From Sulfurovum sp. (GTDB lineage Bacteria; Campylobacterota; Campylobacteria; Campylobacterales; Sulfurovaceae): DNA of 64,000 bases. Every line of letters begins with the position of its first letter. Positions within the stretch are counted from its first letter, which is position 1. Below the pieces are notes generated by a model. That model did not search any database, had not been told where the DNA came from, and saw only the letters and a list, made by a program, of their open reading frames with translations. Below, piece after piece: positions 49,725 through 60,304 of this stretch. The translations under genes were made by a program, and so were the position numbers. The stretch lies in assembly GCA_024637255.1 (NCBI GenBank), contig JAGXFO010000002.1, positions 1 to 64,000 of the forward strand, written 5' to 3'.

Positions 49725-50663
49725 TCAATACTTCTTGTTTGTGTGCTCCAATAAATCTTTTTCACTTAATTCAGCCATAAGTCCAGTCAAGTTCTTCAGA
49801 GAAAAAAGTTGCAATTTTTCCCCTTTTTCTTTTTTGAGCTCAGAGGAAAATTTGTTTTTAGAAAAGATGACAAATGTATCTACATCAAGTTGTGCCTGAG
49901 CGCATTTTTCTTTTAACTTTGTGAGTTCACTTTTATTGGCTTTTGACTTTGCATACTTTGTTGCACCTGCTATCATTTCACCGGATTTTCTTTTTATTAA
50001 AATGTCTATCTCGACATTTTTATCCCAATACGCACCTATACTGATTATAGGATCGCCTTCAAAAGCATCTTTAAAACTCTTTTTGAGCATTTCCAAAACC
50101 AATTGTCCATAAATAAGCTCAGAAAATCCTGCCTTGATTTGAGACCAGTGTTCTTTCATCTCTGTATAGTCACCCTCTTTTATGCCCTTATAGTAAGGAG
50201 AAATGCAAGAAAACCAAAAACGCATAAAGGGTTGGGTGAACAGTAATTTGTCAGAGTTTCCCTCTTCTTCTTTTATGGGTTTTTCAACAGATTTATCAAA
50301 AATCAAAAGGTCACTTTTAATAAGCCAATCTATGGCCTCTTCCCCCTCTTCTCTCTTCACATTCGCTTTTTTAAATGCAGAATGTTCTCGTCTATCTCCA
50401 GAAGCAAGAGCAGAAAGAAGCGAATGGTAAATGGGTTTACTCTTTGTAGTGTGTGCAATATCTCCATGTATATATCTGTAATTTTTAAGCACTTTTTCTT
50501 CTATAAGTTCTTCGATAGATTTTGAAAAGTCAACCTTCCAACCCATACCGCCAAAAACTGCAAAATATTCTACAGCCTCTTCAAAATCAGTAGCAGTATT
50601 TTGGAAACAAAAAGAGCGGAATTCTTCCAATAGTGTAGGATGCTTTGTTGGTTTATTGGACAT
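49725..50663 (-). CDS. DUF234-type protein (ATPase-associated nuclease-like C-terminus)
   Basis: A 312-residue protein with the DUF234 arrangement: a winged-helix-like N-terminal part, a central PFMRFWFSCISPYYKG motif, then a C-terminal PD-(D/E)XK-like region, NVEIDILIKRKSGEMIAGATKY. In archaeal and bacterial relatives this follows a DEXX-box ATPase domain; here that domain is missing from the protein. Function unknown. Confidence 0.65.
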   Translation of the reverse strand: MSNKPTKHPTLLEEFRSFCFQNTATDFEEAVEYFAVFGGMGWKVDFSKSIEELIEEKVLKNYRYIHGDIAHTTKSKPIYHSLLSALASGDRREHSAFKKANVKREEGEEAIDWLIKSDLLIFDKSVEKPIKEEEGNSDKLLFTQPFMRFWFSCISPYYKGIKEGDYTEMKEHWSQIKAGFSELIYGQLVLEMLKKSFKDAFEGDPIISIGAYWDKNVEIDILIKRKSGEMIAGATKYAKSKANKSELTKLKEKCAQAQLDVDTFVIFSKNKFSSELKKEKGEKLQLFSLKNLTGLMAELSEKDLLEHTNKKY

Positions 50664-50902
50664 AAGACGGACCCTTGATTTAATTTATAGATTATACCAA
50701 AGATGGCATTACAAACCCCACTTCATTTGTGTCATATTTTTACACAGTATCTATAGCGTTTATGAAGATTGTATTTTTATTATTTGTAAGAAGATGTAGA
50801 ACTAAAAATAAGCCAAAAAAATACTGCCATATGGACAACAATATTATATATATATTTTATCTTAGTAGAGACAAAATGAGAAAATTTGGTATAATTACAA
50901 TT

Positions 50903-51673
50903 ATGAATAATAAAAATGACTTAGAACTTCTTATCCCAAAATCAATAGATTACTCCAAGAATGACCACGAGTGTGCCTACATTCCTGGCAGAAGAACAAG
51001 AATGAACTACAAACAAGTTGAAGTTGTCTCTAAAACATTTGCTACTGCCGTAGTTCAAAGAGGCTGGAGACGTTACGGTAGGAGCTTTGTTTATCCTGTA
51101 TGTTTTGGTTGCATTGAGTGTAAAAGTCTGCGTATAAATGTTACAAACTACAAATACTCAAAATCTCATCGAAAAGCTATAAACAGAAACGAAGAGACTA
51201 AAATTGTCATCCAAGAACCAACGATTACCCAAGCACACATAGACCTTTACAACAAATATCATGCTTACAAAGACGAGAGAGACGGCTGGGACCACCAGGA
51301 TATTAGTAGGCAAGAGTATTATGAAAACTTTGTAGATGGCGCACATGACTTCGGCAAAGAACTGCTCTACTTTATTGATGACAAGCTTGTATGTATTGAC
51401 CTTATTGACATTTTAGATGATGGTATCAGTTCTGTCTACTGCTACTATGATCCGGATTATCCAAGATTTTCTTTAGGCACCTACTCTTTGCTTTATGAAA
51501 TCAAACTTGCAGAAATGCTGGGACTTGAATGGGTCTATCTTGGCTATTGGGTTGAGGGATGCAAGGCTTTCAAATACAAAGAAAATTTTCAACCCATGGA
51601 GATACTCGAAGGCTACCCTCGTATCTTTGAAAAACCAGAATGGAAACCTTGGATACCTAGTACCCAAGCATAA
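50903..51673 (+). CDS. Aminoacyl-tRNA-protein transferase (Ate1/Bpt family)
   Basis: A 256-residue protein. CIPG-type N-terminal residues (ECAYIPGRRTR) and VCFGCIECKSLRINV form the first half; the GNAT-like second half has YYDPDYPRFSLGTYSLL and YLGYWVEGC. It transfers Leu or Arg from tRNA to protein N-termini for N-end-rule degradation. ATG 50903 is chosen because the protein then matches family length; a TATAAT box ends 7 nt upstream, so the mRNA would be leaderless or nearly so. Longer in-frame starts exist (50876). Confidence 0.8.
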   Translation: MNNKNDLELLIPKSIDYSKNDHECAYIPGRRTRMNYKQVEVVSKTFATAVVQRGWRRYGRSFVYPVCFGCIECKSLRINVTNYKYSKSHRKAINRNEETKIVIQEPTITQAHIDLYNKYHAYKDERDGWDHQDISRQEYYENFVDGAHDFGKELLYFIDDKLVCIDLIDILDDGISSVYCYYDPDYPRFSLGTYSLLYEIKLAEMLGLEWVYLGYWVEGCKAFKYKENFQPMEILEGYPRIFEKPEWKPWIPSTQA

Positions 51674-51753
51674 AACTGTTTAGTTTTTTGCTTGTTTAAT
51701 TATGTACTTCTTTTTATAAGTGGCATTAAAGCTTCATAAGCTAATATGACCTT

Positions 51754-53184
51754 ATGAAATTAAACGAATTAAAACTAACAAATCCCTATCTGAAACTGTC
51801 CGCTGAATGCCACGACAGAGTCGCACCGAGTCCTCTTATAAAACCTCACCTCATACATGCCAACAAAGATGTAGCCAAAATGCTTGGTATTGATGAAAAT
51901 GAACTTCAAACTGAAGATTTTGTGAAGTTTATCAATGGTGAATATACCCATGAAAGCTCAGACACTTTTGCCATGTGCTATGCAGGGCATCAGTTTGGAC
52001 ATTTTGTGCCCAGGCTCGGAGATGGCAGAGCAATCAATATAGGCACTATAGACAAATATCATTTGCAGTTAAAAGGTGCAGGAATTACGGAATACTCACG
52101 TGCTGGCGATGGGCGTGCAGTACTTCGCTCAAGCATAAGAGAATACCTTATGAGCGAGGCAATGCAGGGCCTTAGCATCCCTACAACACTCTGTTTAGGT
52201 CTCATAGGGTCCCAGCATGATGTAAGACGTGAACAAATAGAAAAAGGTGCTATTGTTTGCCGCGTGAGTTCCTCCTGGGTTCGCTTTGGTACCTTTGAAT
52301 ATTTTGCACATCAAGGGATGTTTGAAGAACTTAAGGCCTTGGCTGACTATGTCATTGATGAAAATTTTCCGCACATTAATGGTAAGGAAGACCGTTATAC
52401 GCTGCTCTTTAATGAAGTGATGGTCATCACTGCCAGACTGATGGCACAATGGATGTCTGTTGGCTTTAATCATGGCGTAATGAACACAGATAACATGTCT
52501 ATAGCCGGATTTACTATGGACTATGGACCTTACGCATTTTTAGATGACTTTCGGCATGAAAATATATGCAATCATACAGATATAGATGGACGCTACAGTT
52601 TTGCAAATCAACCCAATATAGCCAAGTGGAATCTAAAATCACTCATGATGGCACTTAGCCCTTTAACTGCTATGGAAAAAATGGAAAAAATTTTAGCCAT
52701 TTACGATAAAGTTTATATGAGGTATTTTCACTACTATATGTGCAAAAAACTTGGTCTCGAAGGTACAGTAGAGGGCGATCCGGAACTCATAGAGGACATG
52801 CTCGATATGTTAGAAACGTTACATGTAGACTATACGCTCTTCTTTAGGACCTTGAGTCATTATGACGGAGATAGAAAGTCACTTCTGCGTACGGGGCTTT
52901 ACCATGAACCAATGGATGCATGGCTAGACCGATATGATGAACGTATCAGCCACATAGACAAAACAGTAAGAAAAAAACAAATGCTAGCTGCCAATCCAAA
53001 GTATGTTTTAAAAAACTATATACTTCAAGAAGCCATAGATGCGGCAGGAAAAGGTGATTTTTCCGTAGTAGATGATCTGTTTAAAATTGCCCAAAATCCA
53101 TTTGATGAGTACCCTGAATTTGAAAGATGGGCAGAGGCAACACCAGAGGCATTTAAAAATAGAAGGCTCAGCTGCTCTTCTTGA
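51754..53184 (+). CDS. selO: Protein adenylyltransferase SelO (YdiU)
   Basis: A 476-residue pseudokinase-fold enzyme that AMPylates proteins. Conserved segments: HQFGHFVPRLGDGRA (about residues 75-89), LQLKGAG with the nucleotide-binding Lys, SSIREYLMSEAM, and NTDNMSI with the metal Asp and Asn. It is roughly the normal length for the family. It stands alone after the transferase gene. Confidence 0.92.
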   Translation: MKLNELKLTNPYLKLSAECHDRVAPSPLIKPHLIHANKDVAKMLGIDENELQTEDFVKFINGEYTHESSDTFAMCYAGHQFGHFVPRLGDGRAINIGTIDKYHLQLKGAGITEYSRAGDGRAVLRSSIREYLMSEAMQGLSIPTTLCLGLIGSQHDVRREQIEKGAIVCRVSSSWVRFGTFEYFAHQGMFEELKALADYVIDENFPHINGKEDRYTLLFNEVMVITARLMAQWMSVGFNHGVMNTDNMSIAGFTMDYGPYAFLDDFRHENICNHTDIDGRYSFANQPNIAKWNLKSLMMALSPLTAMEKMEKILAIYDKVYMRYFHYYMCKKLGLEGTVEGDPELIEDMLDMLETLHVDYTLFFRTLSHYDGDRKSLLRTGLYHEPMDAWLDRYDERISHIDKTVRKKQMLAANPKYVLKNYILQEAIDAAGKGDFSVVDDLFKIAQNPFDEYPEFERWAEATPEAFKNRRLSCSS

Positions 53185-53247
53185 TATTGGTCAATACTAA
53201 AATAGCATTATGCAGATATACTATTTCTCATTATAAAAGGAGAAAAT

Positions 53248-53634
53248 ATGCTTTCAGATACAGTAGATAGAGGTTCCATAGAAAGAATGGTACGTCAGTT
53301 TTATGCAATGGTTCTTGAGGATGATATTGTAGGACCATATTTTAAAAAAGCTTTAGGTGATGACCTAAAAAATGACAAATGGTATGAACATTTTAAAACC
53401 TTAGATAGCTTTTGGCTCATGATGATGACCGGTGAGCGTGGGTATATGGGTGACCCTTTTTTGCCACATGTATTTATAGGAGAACTTTATCCTGAAACCT
53501 TTGAACGTTGGCTAAAAATTTTTAATGAAACAGTGCATCAGTTTTTTATTCCAGAGATTGCCCAAAAGTTTTATAAAAAAGGTGAGATGCTGGCCAAACA
53601 ATTTATGGAAAACCTTGAGATAGAGGAAGAGTAG
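53248..53634 (+). CDS. Truncated haemoglobin (group III)
   Basis: A 128-residue 2-over-2 globin. The proximal His is in FLPHVFIG (near residue 74), with the B-helix/E-helix aromatics (FYAM, WLMMM) and the PYF of a group III member (YFKKALGDDL). It binds oxygen or nitric oxide and may protect from nitrosative stress. AAAGGAG lies 8 nt before the ATG. Confidence 0.9.
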   Translation: MLSDTVDRGSIERMVRQFYAMVLEDDIVGPYFKKALGDDLKNDKWYEHFKTLDSFWLMMMTGERGYMGDPFLPHVFIGELYPETFERWLKIFNETVHQFFIPEIAQKFYKKGEMLAKQFMENLEIEEE

Positions 53635-53728
53635 AGAAAATATCCTTCATTACCTTGATGCATCATTTGAAAATAAATCTTAGGATTTAGCTGTCCCAAA
53701 AATTCAGGCCATTGTAAATAAAAAATAT

Positions 53729-55057
53729 TTACAATAAAATAATAGTCGCAAGACCAAGAAAGCTGAAAAAACCTACCACATCAGTTACCGTTGTTAAAAT
53801 GACTGTACTTCCAATTGCCGGATCCAAATTTAACTTTTTAAGCATTAATGGCACCAGCGATCCAAAAAAACCAGCACTTAACAAATTGATGAGCATTGAA
53901 AGTGCAATCACAACACCCAGCATTGCTTTGTCAAACCAGACTGAAGCTATCATGCCCATAATAATTGCGAACAATATTCCATTCACAACTGAAATGGATA
54001 CCTCTTTTTTTATCATATGCAAAGCATTATCTTTACTAATATTACCAAGAGTAAGTTGCCGTACCACTACCGTTAGGCTTTGTGTGCCAGCATTGCCACC
54101 CATTGAAGCCACTATGGGCATTAAAATAGCCAAAGCCACAAAACTCTGAAGTGTCTCTTCGAAAAGTGAGATGACCAGTGAAGCAGCAATGGCCGTTAAG
54201 AGATTGAGGCTCAGCCAAATAGCCCGGGAGACCCCTGATTTAACGATATCTTCTGCTTCTTCAGTATCGTCATCTACACCTGCAAGGTGATACATTTGAT
54301 CGGTTGCCTGCACATTTATAATGTCATAAATATCATCAGAGGTAATGCGGCCCAAAAGAATTCCGCTTTCATTGACAATGGGCATGGTATCCAGATCATA
54401 TTCTCTAAATTTTTGTACAACATTTTCAATTTTTTCGTTAGCACAGGAAGCAATGAATCGAAATTCTTTTGAATCGGCTTCAATATTTTCACGAAGTGTC
54501 TTCTGAAAGTCAAAAGTCAGAAGATGATCGAGTCCAATGCCATAATGTAGTTTCTTATCTTTGTCTGTCACAAAAAGATAGTGGATATTCTCAAGCTGAT
54601 TAAGTTTACGCAGATCTGCAAAATCTCTAATAACATCATACACATTCTGATCAAGACCAGCGGTATAAACCTCTGTTTGCATATAAGCACCGGCCTCATC
54701 TTCTTTATACTGCTTAAGATGCAAGATATTTTCTTGCGTATTCTTACTAAGTTGACTGAAAACAGCCTGGGCAACTTTATCGTTAACCTCTTCAAGATCT
54801 TGCATAAAGTCTGTCTGGTCGTCACTTTCTAGCTCATTGACAGCAATGGCAAGTTCTTGTGCCGTAAAAGAATTAACGATATATGAAAAATACCTGCTAG
54901 GGAGTTGTAGCGCCACATCGCCGATCATCTCTTTTGGAATGATTTGAATCGCTGCATTAAAACTTGTTTTGTTTAAAGATTTTAATAATTTTGCAATTTC
55001 AGAGGGGTGAAGATCTTTTATTTTATGTATATCTAAATAGGTCGCCAAATCGTTCAT
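53729..55057 (-). CDS. mgtE: Magnesium transporter MgtE
   Basis: A 442-residue channel-like transporter. The N domain (about residues 1-120), two CBS domains (around 130-245) and five transmembrane helices (about 280-442) are all present, ending with DPAIGSTVILTTVTDVVGF, which holds the conserved Asp of the Mg2+ pore. Gated by cytoplasmic Mg2+. It follows putP after 104 bp and is probably a separate transcript. Confidence 0.93.
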   Translation of the reverse strand: MNDLATYLDIHKIKDLHPSEIAKLLKSLNKTSFNAAIQIIPKEMIGDVALQLPSRYFSYIVNSFTAQELAIAVNELESDDQTDFMQDLEEVNDKVAQAVFSQLSKNTQENILHLKQYKEDEAGAYMQTEVYTAGLDQNVYDVIRDFADLRKLNQLENIHYLFVTDKDKKLHYGIGLDHLLTFDFQKTLRENIEADSKEFRFIASCANEKIENVVQKFREYDLDTMPIVNESGILLGRITSDDIYDIINVQATDQMYHLAGVDDDTEEAEDIVKSGVSRAIWLSLNLLTAIAASLVISLFEETLQSFVALAILMPIVASMGGNAGTQSLTVVVRQLTLGNISKDNALHMIKKEVSISVVNGILFAIIMGMIASVWFDKAMLGVVIALSMLINLLSAGFFGSLVPLMLKKLNLDPAIGSTVILTTVTDVVGFFSFLGLATIILL

Positions 55058-55161
55058 AAGCTACCTCCTTGTTTTATTATATTTTATAGTATTACAATAC
55101 AACTTAGATACGGTAAGGTTTCAACTCTTCTAGCGTGTTAGTCAAGCTGCGCCTTATTTTT

Positions 55162-56643
55162 TTATAATGATTTTTTATTTTCCAGTTTTGACTTTACTTG
55201 GTCAAATTCAGCACATATCTCTTTTGATGTTTGTGGATATAGTTTACTGTGCAATGCTATGGCGAGCCAGGCAAATACAAAACCTGGAAGAAGTTCATAG
55301 ATATCAAAAATCCCTCCCTCTAGCTGCTTCCACACAATTACAACAATACTACCTGTAAGCATACCTGCCATGGCACCATATTTGCTAATGTTACGACTAT
55401 AAAGCGAAAGAATGATCAATGGTCCAAATGCCGCGCCAAAACCTGCCCATGCATAGGATACAAGCTTTAATACACTTGAGTTTTGATCGGTAGAGAGATA
55501 CCATGCTATCACTGCAATGATGATAACTGTCATACGCCCTACCCAAACCAATTCTTTATTCGAAGCATTTTTTCTCAATAAAGCATGATAAATATCACGT
55601 GTCAATACCGAAGAAGAGACAAGCAATTGTGAATCAATCGTACTCATAATGGCTGCCAGGATCGCTGCCAATAAAAATCCGGCAATCCAGGGATTAAATA
55701 CCAGCTGAGAGAGTGAGATGAAGATTTTTTCACTGTCTTGCAGGTCGATACCATTCCCTATGACATACGCAAAACCAAAAAAACCTACGCTGAGTGAACC
55801 AATAATAGACAGGAACATCCAGCTCATACCGATGATTTTGGCACGTTTTATCTCGTCTTGATGACGAATCGACATAAATCGTACCAAAATATGAGGCTGG
55901 CCAAAATAGCCAAGCCCCCAAGCCAAAAGAGAAATGATAGTGATCACAGAACCGCCACTTACAATATCCAAATGGGTAGGATCTGCTTTTCCAATGATGC
56001 TCAGAGCTTGCTCTACACCACCCAGTTCAAAAAGAACGACGATAGGAGTTACGACCAAAGCCAGCATCATTAGGATTCCCTGAACAAAATCAGTCCAACT
56101 TACTGCATTGTAACCACCCAAAAAGGTGTAAGAGACGATAATAATACTCCCCACCCACAATGCAGTTGCATAGTCAAGGTTAAAGGTGGCTTCAAAAAGC
56201 TTAGCACCCCCAACCAGTCCGGATGATGTATAGAGTGTATAAAAAAGTAAAATAACAATGGCCGTAATAATACGGATCATATTACTGTCATCTTTAAAAC
56301 GTTCTGAAAAATAGTCAGGTATAGTAATGGCATCATTCAGATGATGTGTATAAACACGAAGCGGTTTAGCTACATAATGCCAATTCATATAGGCACCTGC
56401 TAAAAGACCTAGTGCTATCCAAGCACCAGCCAAACCGTCAGTGTACATCATGCCTGGAAGTCCAAGCAAGAGCCAACCGCTCATATCAGATGCACCGGCA
56501 CTTAGTGCAGTTACTCCAGGTCCTAAACCACGACCCCCAAGAACGTAGTCGCTTAGACTGTTCGTCTGAAAGTAAAAGTAAAATCCGATTGCGACCATAA
56601 TGGCCATATATACTACAAATGATATTAATACTGGTGTTTCCAT
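55162..56643 (-). CDS. putP: Sodium/proline symporter PutP
   Basis: A 493-residue SSS-family symporter with about 13 transmembrane helices. The DYVLGGRGLGP and GASDMSGWLLLGLPG segments and SWTDFVQG are typical of PutP. It imports proline with Na+. The start at 56643 has AAAGGAAA upstream; an earlier in-frame start would overlap putA. It is directly downstream of putA, so uptake and catabolism are co-expressed. Confidence 0.93.
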   Translation of the reverse strand: METPVLISFVVYMAIMVAIGFYFYFQTNSLSDYVLGGRGLGPGVTALSAGASDMSGWLLLGLPGMMYTDGLAGAWIALGLLAGAYMNWHYVAKPLRVYTHHLNDAITIPDYFSERFKDDSNMIRIITAIVILLFYTLYTSSGLVGGAKLFEATFNLDYATALWVGSIIIVSYTFLGGYNAVSWTDFVQGILMMLALVVTPIVVLFELGGVEQALSIIGKADPTHLDIVSGGSVITIISLLAWGLGYFGQPHILVRFMSIRHQDEIKRAKIIGMSWMFLSIIGSLSVGFFGFAYVIGNGIDLQDSEKIFISLSQLVFNPWIAGFLLAAILAAIMSTIDSQLLVSSSVLTRDIYHALLRKNASNKELVWVGRMTVIIIAVIAWYLSTDQNSSVLKLVSYAWAGFGAAFGPLIILSLYSRNISKYGAMAGMLTGSIVVIVWKQLEGGIFDIYELLPGFVFAWLAIALHSKLYPQTSKEICAEFDQVKSKLENKKSL

Positions 56644-56653
56644 GTAATTTCCT

Positions 56654-59600
56654 TTATTTTGATAGTATTCCTTTTTGACCCAGATTTCCATAGCGATGAT
56701 AGCTATCTGAAATACTTTGCTCAATAAAATAGTGCATCAGCTCAATGCGACCATGTGATACAAATGGATCTGAAGCGATATAGAGTGCTTGATCTGCAAG
56801 CACTTCATAGATGTTTTCAGATACATTTTCCGGTTGCAAGAAACGGATGCGTTCAACCTGTGACATAGACTTTATCAGTGCTGTCTCATCTTCTCTTGCG
56901 ATGACGTCACCATCGTTTTCTTGATCCATCAATATGCATGCTTTCACCTCAAGCCAAAGTAGCTCTGCACTCTGGAATGTTTTAGGTAATGATAGGTGCA
57001 GTTTCGCTCCAAGCATTTTGATGGCCATAACAGAAGAAAGGATTTGAGATAAATTATCATTCTCTTCTACACGTAAAAGTACACTTTTTACCGGCAAATA
57101 TCGAATAATATTGCTTTCACCGCGTATACCCGCATAATCATATTCATGTTTAAACTCCATATCCAGCCAGAGCGAGAAATAACAGGCTTTTCTAAGTGAG
57201 AGTTTAATGACATCGTAATGTTCATTTTCATTAGATAGAAGTATTTCAAGTTTATCCAGATACTCCACAGAACAGGTCTCATAAATATTTGTTTCATCAT
57301 AAGTGATATGCATAAACTGTGAAACATAGTTAAATCCACCTGCTTTTCTACCAGAACCTATAGCTGACTTACGCATGCCTCCAAAAGGCTGTCTGGTTAC
57401 AATTGCCCCTGTCGTAGGACGGTTAATGTAGAGGTTTCCTGCCAGTAATTTATCTCTCCATACCTCTTGTTCCCGCCTATCAAGACTCTCCAGTCCGGAG
57501 GTGAGTCCATAACCTGTTGCATTGACGATCTCTATGGCATCATTAAGGTCATTGGCACACATGACACTCAGTACTGGCCCAAAAAGTTCTTTCATATGAC
57601 AAAAATCACCCTTTTGCGTTCCCCACCTGATAGAGGGCTTAAGCATATAGGGGTTTTCATTGTCTGCATAGGAGGGCGCAATGACCCAAGTCTCATTTTT
57701 ATCAAGATAGCTAAGTGATGTCTTTAAGTCATCAGTAGGTAAGTTCGCTAGTGTCCCGATACGATTTTTAAAATCCCATACAGAACCAACTTCAAGTGAC
57801 TGTACTGCATCTATCAGTGCTTGTTTAAAGTTTTCGTCTTCATAGACCTCCTTTTCAAGCACCAAGAGTGAAGTGGCTGAACATTTTTGACCAGAATTGC
57901 TAAAGGCCGAAGTGATTACATTATTTATTGCCTGATCACGGTCTGCCATCGCTGTTACAATAGTTGCGCCTTTACCCCCAGTTTCCGCACTTAGCGCAAT
58001 ACTTGGTCTTGCTTTTATCATATCATATGCTGTTTGTTCTCCTCCGGTAAAAATGACAAAGTCGATGTCCGGATTTGGTACAAGGTGTTTACTTACCAAA
58101 GAACCGCCCGTTGGCACAAATTGAAGTGTGTTTTTGCCGACCCCGGCATCCCAGAAACATTGACAAATCCTGTATCCGCACAATATGGCATCTGATGATG
58201 GTTTGAGAATAACCGTATTGCCTGCTGCCAATGCAGCAGCCACACCACCTGTAGGGATAGCAATAGGGAAATTCCATGGACTGATGACCAGTCCAACCCC
58301 TTTAGCTTCAATATTTACACCACTTAAATTGGATATTCTATCAACACTGTAGGGATAAAAATTGAGAAAATCAATAGCTTCAGATACCTCTACGTCTGTC
58401 TCTGTAAATACTTTTCCCACTTCAGCAGCCGCAATACCGATAAGGTCCCCTCTTGATTTCCTAAATTCATCTGCGACATTCATTAAAATATTTTGGCGGC
58501 TCTTAGCATCCAGATCTCTCCATCCATCCGGATCTTCTTTTGCCCTCTGGCGTGCCAGTTCCAAGTCATCTGCAGTTGCTTTGCGGTAATACCCTGCCTT
58601 GATTTTATCATGGTATTGAGATTTGTCCATGATCTCTATTTGCTCACCTGTACGTATCTCTTTTCCTCCGATGACAGGAGCAGCATTGAAACCACCATTT
58701 TTACCTACCTCTTTCCATTTGTCAGCAATTGAGGTAGCCCATGTCTGATTCTGTGGCAAAGTAAAATCAGTATCCGGCTCGTTTTTAAATTGGTAGGTTT
58801 GAAGATCAACTTCAGCTTTTACGATGGTATTATTTCTATCTTGTGTACGGTTTGGTCTAAGTGTGAGTTCTGGAATCATACCCACAGAATCATCATAGCT
58901 TTTTAGCAGCTTTGTCCATGCTTCACTATCTACTTCAAGTCCAAAGCTATGTCTTAAAAAGTTTTGTTCAGCTGTATTTTCATCAAATCTTCTTACCAGA
59001 TAAGCAATGGCATTGATAAAAGTTTCATGTGTTGCAATAGGCGCATAAAGTATAACATTCATATTGTCATCTTTAAGTATCCTGTATGCAGATTCACTCA
59101 TACCCTCTAGCATTTCAGCCGTATGAAATGCTTCTACACCACGCTCTTTGGCTAGCAGTACAGCGAGTGCTTGGTCAAAAAGATTATGTGATGCTATACC
59201 TACATGTACTGATGGTGCTATCTTCGGTGAGAGCAGATAGTCCATAAGCACTTTATAGTTTGCATCACTTTCAACCTTGGATGAAAATGTCACATTCTCC
59301 CAGCCCCTTAAGCTTGCTTCAGTAAGTTCCATCTCTTGGTTTGCACCCTTAACCAAACGTATCTTGATAGGTGCGCCGCCGTTTTTTGTACGCTCTTTTG
59401 CCCACTTAGCCAGTTTTTGTACATGTTCAAATATGTCTGGAAGGTATGTCTGAACCACAATACCGGCATAATAATGATGAAACTCTTCAAGTTCGAGTGT
59501 TTTCTTGAAAACATCGATGGTAAGTTCCAAATCACGATATGCTTCCATATCCAAATTGACAAATTTATGTTGTCTTTTACCTTGATCGTCCACAAAAGTA

Positions 59601-60250
59601 TTCTGCATGGCTGCACGGTAAATGGGTACAAGTCTCTTGCTTATCTCATCTAGACTCCACTGATGCGCATGGGGTATAATTTGAGAAAATAGTGTCGATA
59701 TTTTGATAGAAAGGTAATCAATGTCAGGGTTTTCTAAAGCCGAAATATACTTATATATACGCTTTTGTCCCTCTTTTTCCCCTAGTACAATCTCACCAAT
59801 GATATTGAGGTTTACCCTCGTGCCTTCTTTTCTTCTGTGTTTGATGTGTTTGATGAGAGGATTATTCTCTCCTCTTATGATAATACTGGAGACATCATTT
59901 CTCAAATATTGAACAAACAAAGGGATGGAAATTGAACTTAAGTAAATACCCACATGCCTAAACAACCAAATGAGTATTTGCTCAAAAGAGGAGAAAAAAT
60001 CAGTGTTCTCATATTTGGAAAAGATATACGCTAATTGGTCAGCTACACGAGCAGTATCTTTTGAACGGAAACTCTGATCAAGTAACCCAATAAGAAAGAT
60101 TTTGTTCATAGGATCATCAAGCATTTTATTCATCATATTATGAAAATGCTTCTCTTCGCGTTCCCGGCTATTTTGTATACGGCTCTGCCACTTACGGGCA
60201 ACGTTCTTGGCCTCATCAAATAATTCGTCTGATATATTCATGTAGTCCAA
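56654..60250 (-). CDS. putA: Bifunctional proline dehydrogenase / P5C dehydrogenase PutA
   Basis: A 1198-residue fusion. Residues ~100-480 form the FAD proline dehydrogenase (IRLVKGANQEMEL, RRFDENTAEQNF). The aldehyde dehydrogenase domain follows: KGVGLVISPWNFP (NAD region), the base Glu in SAETGGKGATIV and the catalytic Cys in NSGQKCSA. A ~200-residue C-terminal extension follows. No ribbon-helix-helix DNA-binding domain is present, so it is not an autorepressor. It oxidises proline to glutamate. Large for the family but usual in Campylobacterota. Confidence 0.94.
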   Translation of the reverse strand: MDYMNISDELFDEAKNVARKWQSRIQNSREREEKHFHNMMNKMLDDPMNKIFLIGLLDQSFRSKDTARVADQLAYIFSKYENTDFFSSFEQILIWLFRHVGIYLSSISIPLFVQYLRNDVSSIIIRGENNPLIKHIKHRRKEGTRVNLNIIGEIVLGEKEGQKRIYKYISALENPDIDYLSIKISTLFSQIIPHAHQWSLDEISKRLVPIYRAAMQNTFVDDQGKRQHKFVNLDMEAYRDLELTIDVFKKTLELEEFHHYYAGIVVQTYLPDIFEHVQKLAKWAKERTKNGGAPIKIRLVKGANQEMELTEASLRGWENVTFSSKVESDANYKVLMDYLLSPKIAPSVHVGIASHNLFDQALAVLLAKERGVEAFHTAEMLEGMSESAYRILKDDNMNVILYAPIATHETFINAIAYLVRRFDENTAEQNFLRHSFGLEVDSEAWTKLLKSYDDSVGMIPELTLRPNRTQDRNNTIVKAEVDLQTYQFKNEPDTDFTLPQNQTWATSIADKWKEVGKNGGFNAAPVIGGKEIRTGEQIEIMDKSQYHDKIKAGYYRKATADDLELARQRAKEDPDGWRDLDAKSRQNILMNVADEFRKSRGDLIGIAAAEVGKVFTETDVEVSEAIDFLNFYPYSVDRISNLSGVNIEAKGVGLVISPWNFPIAIPTGGVAAALAAGNTVILKPSSDAILCGYRICQCFWDAGVGKNTLQFVPTGGSLVSKHLVPNPDIDFVIFTGGEQTAYDMIKARPSIALSAETGGKGATIVTAMADRDQAINNVITSAFSNSGQKCSATSLLVLEKEVYEDENFKQALIDAVQSLEVGSVWDFKNRIGTLANLPTDDLKTSLSYLDKNETWVIAPSYADNENPYMLKPSIRWGTQKGDFCHMKELFGPVLSVMCANDLNDAIEIVNATGYGLTSGLESLDRREQEVWRDKLLAGNLYINRPTTGAIVTRQPFGGMRKSAIGSGRKAGGFNYVSQFMHITYDETNIYETCSVEYLDKLEILLSNENEHYDVIKLSLRKACYFSLWLDMEFKHEYDYAGIRGESNIIRYLPVKSVLLRVEENDNLSQILSSVMAIKMLGAKLHLSLPKTFQSAELLWLEVKACILMDQENDGDVIAREDETALIKSMSQVERIRFLQPENVSENIYEVLADQALYIASDPFVSHGRIELMHYFIEQSISDSYHRYGNLGQKGILSK

Positions 60251-60304
60251 CTCCTTTCTCTCTACTTTCTAGATATGCTTACATCTAGATGCCTTACAGA
60301 TTTT

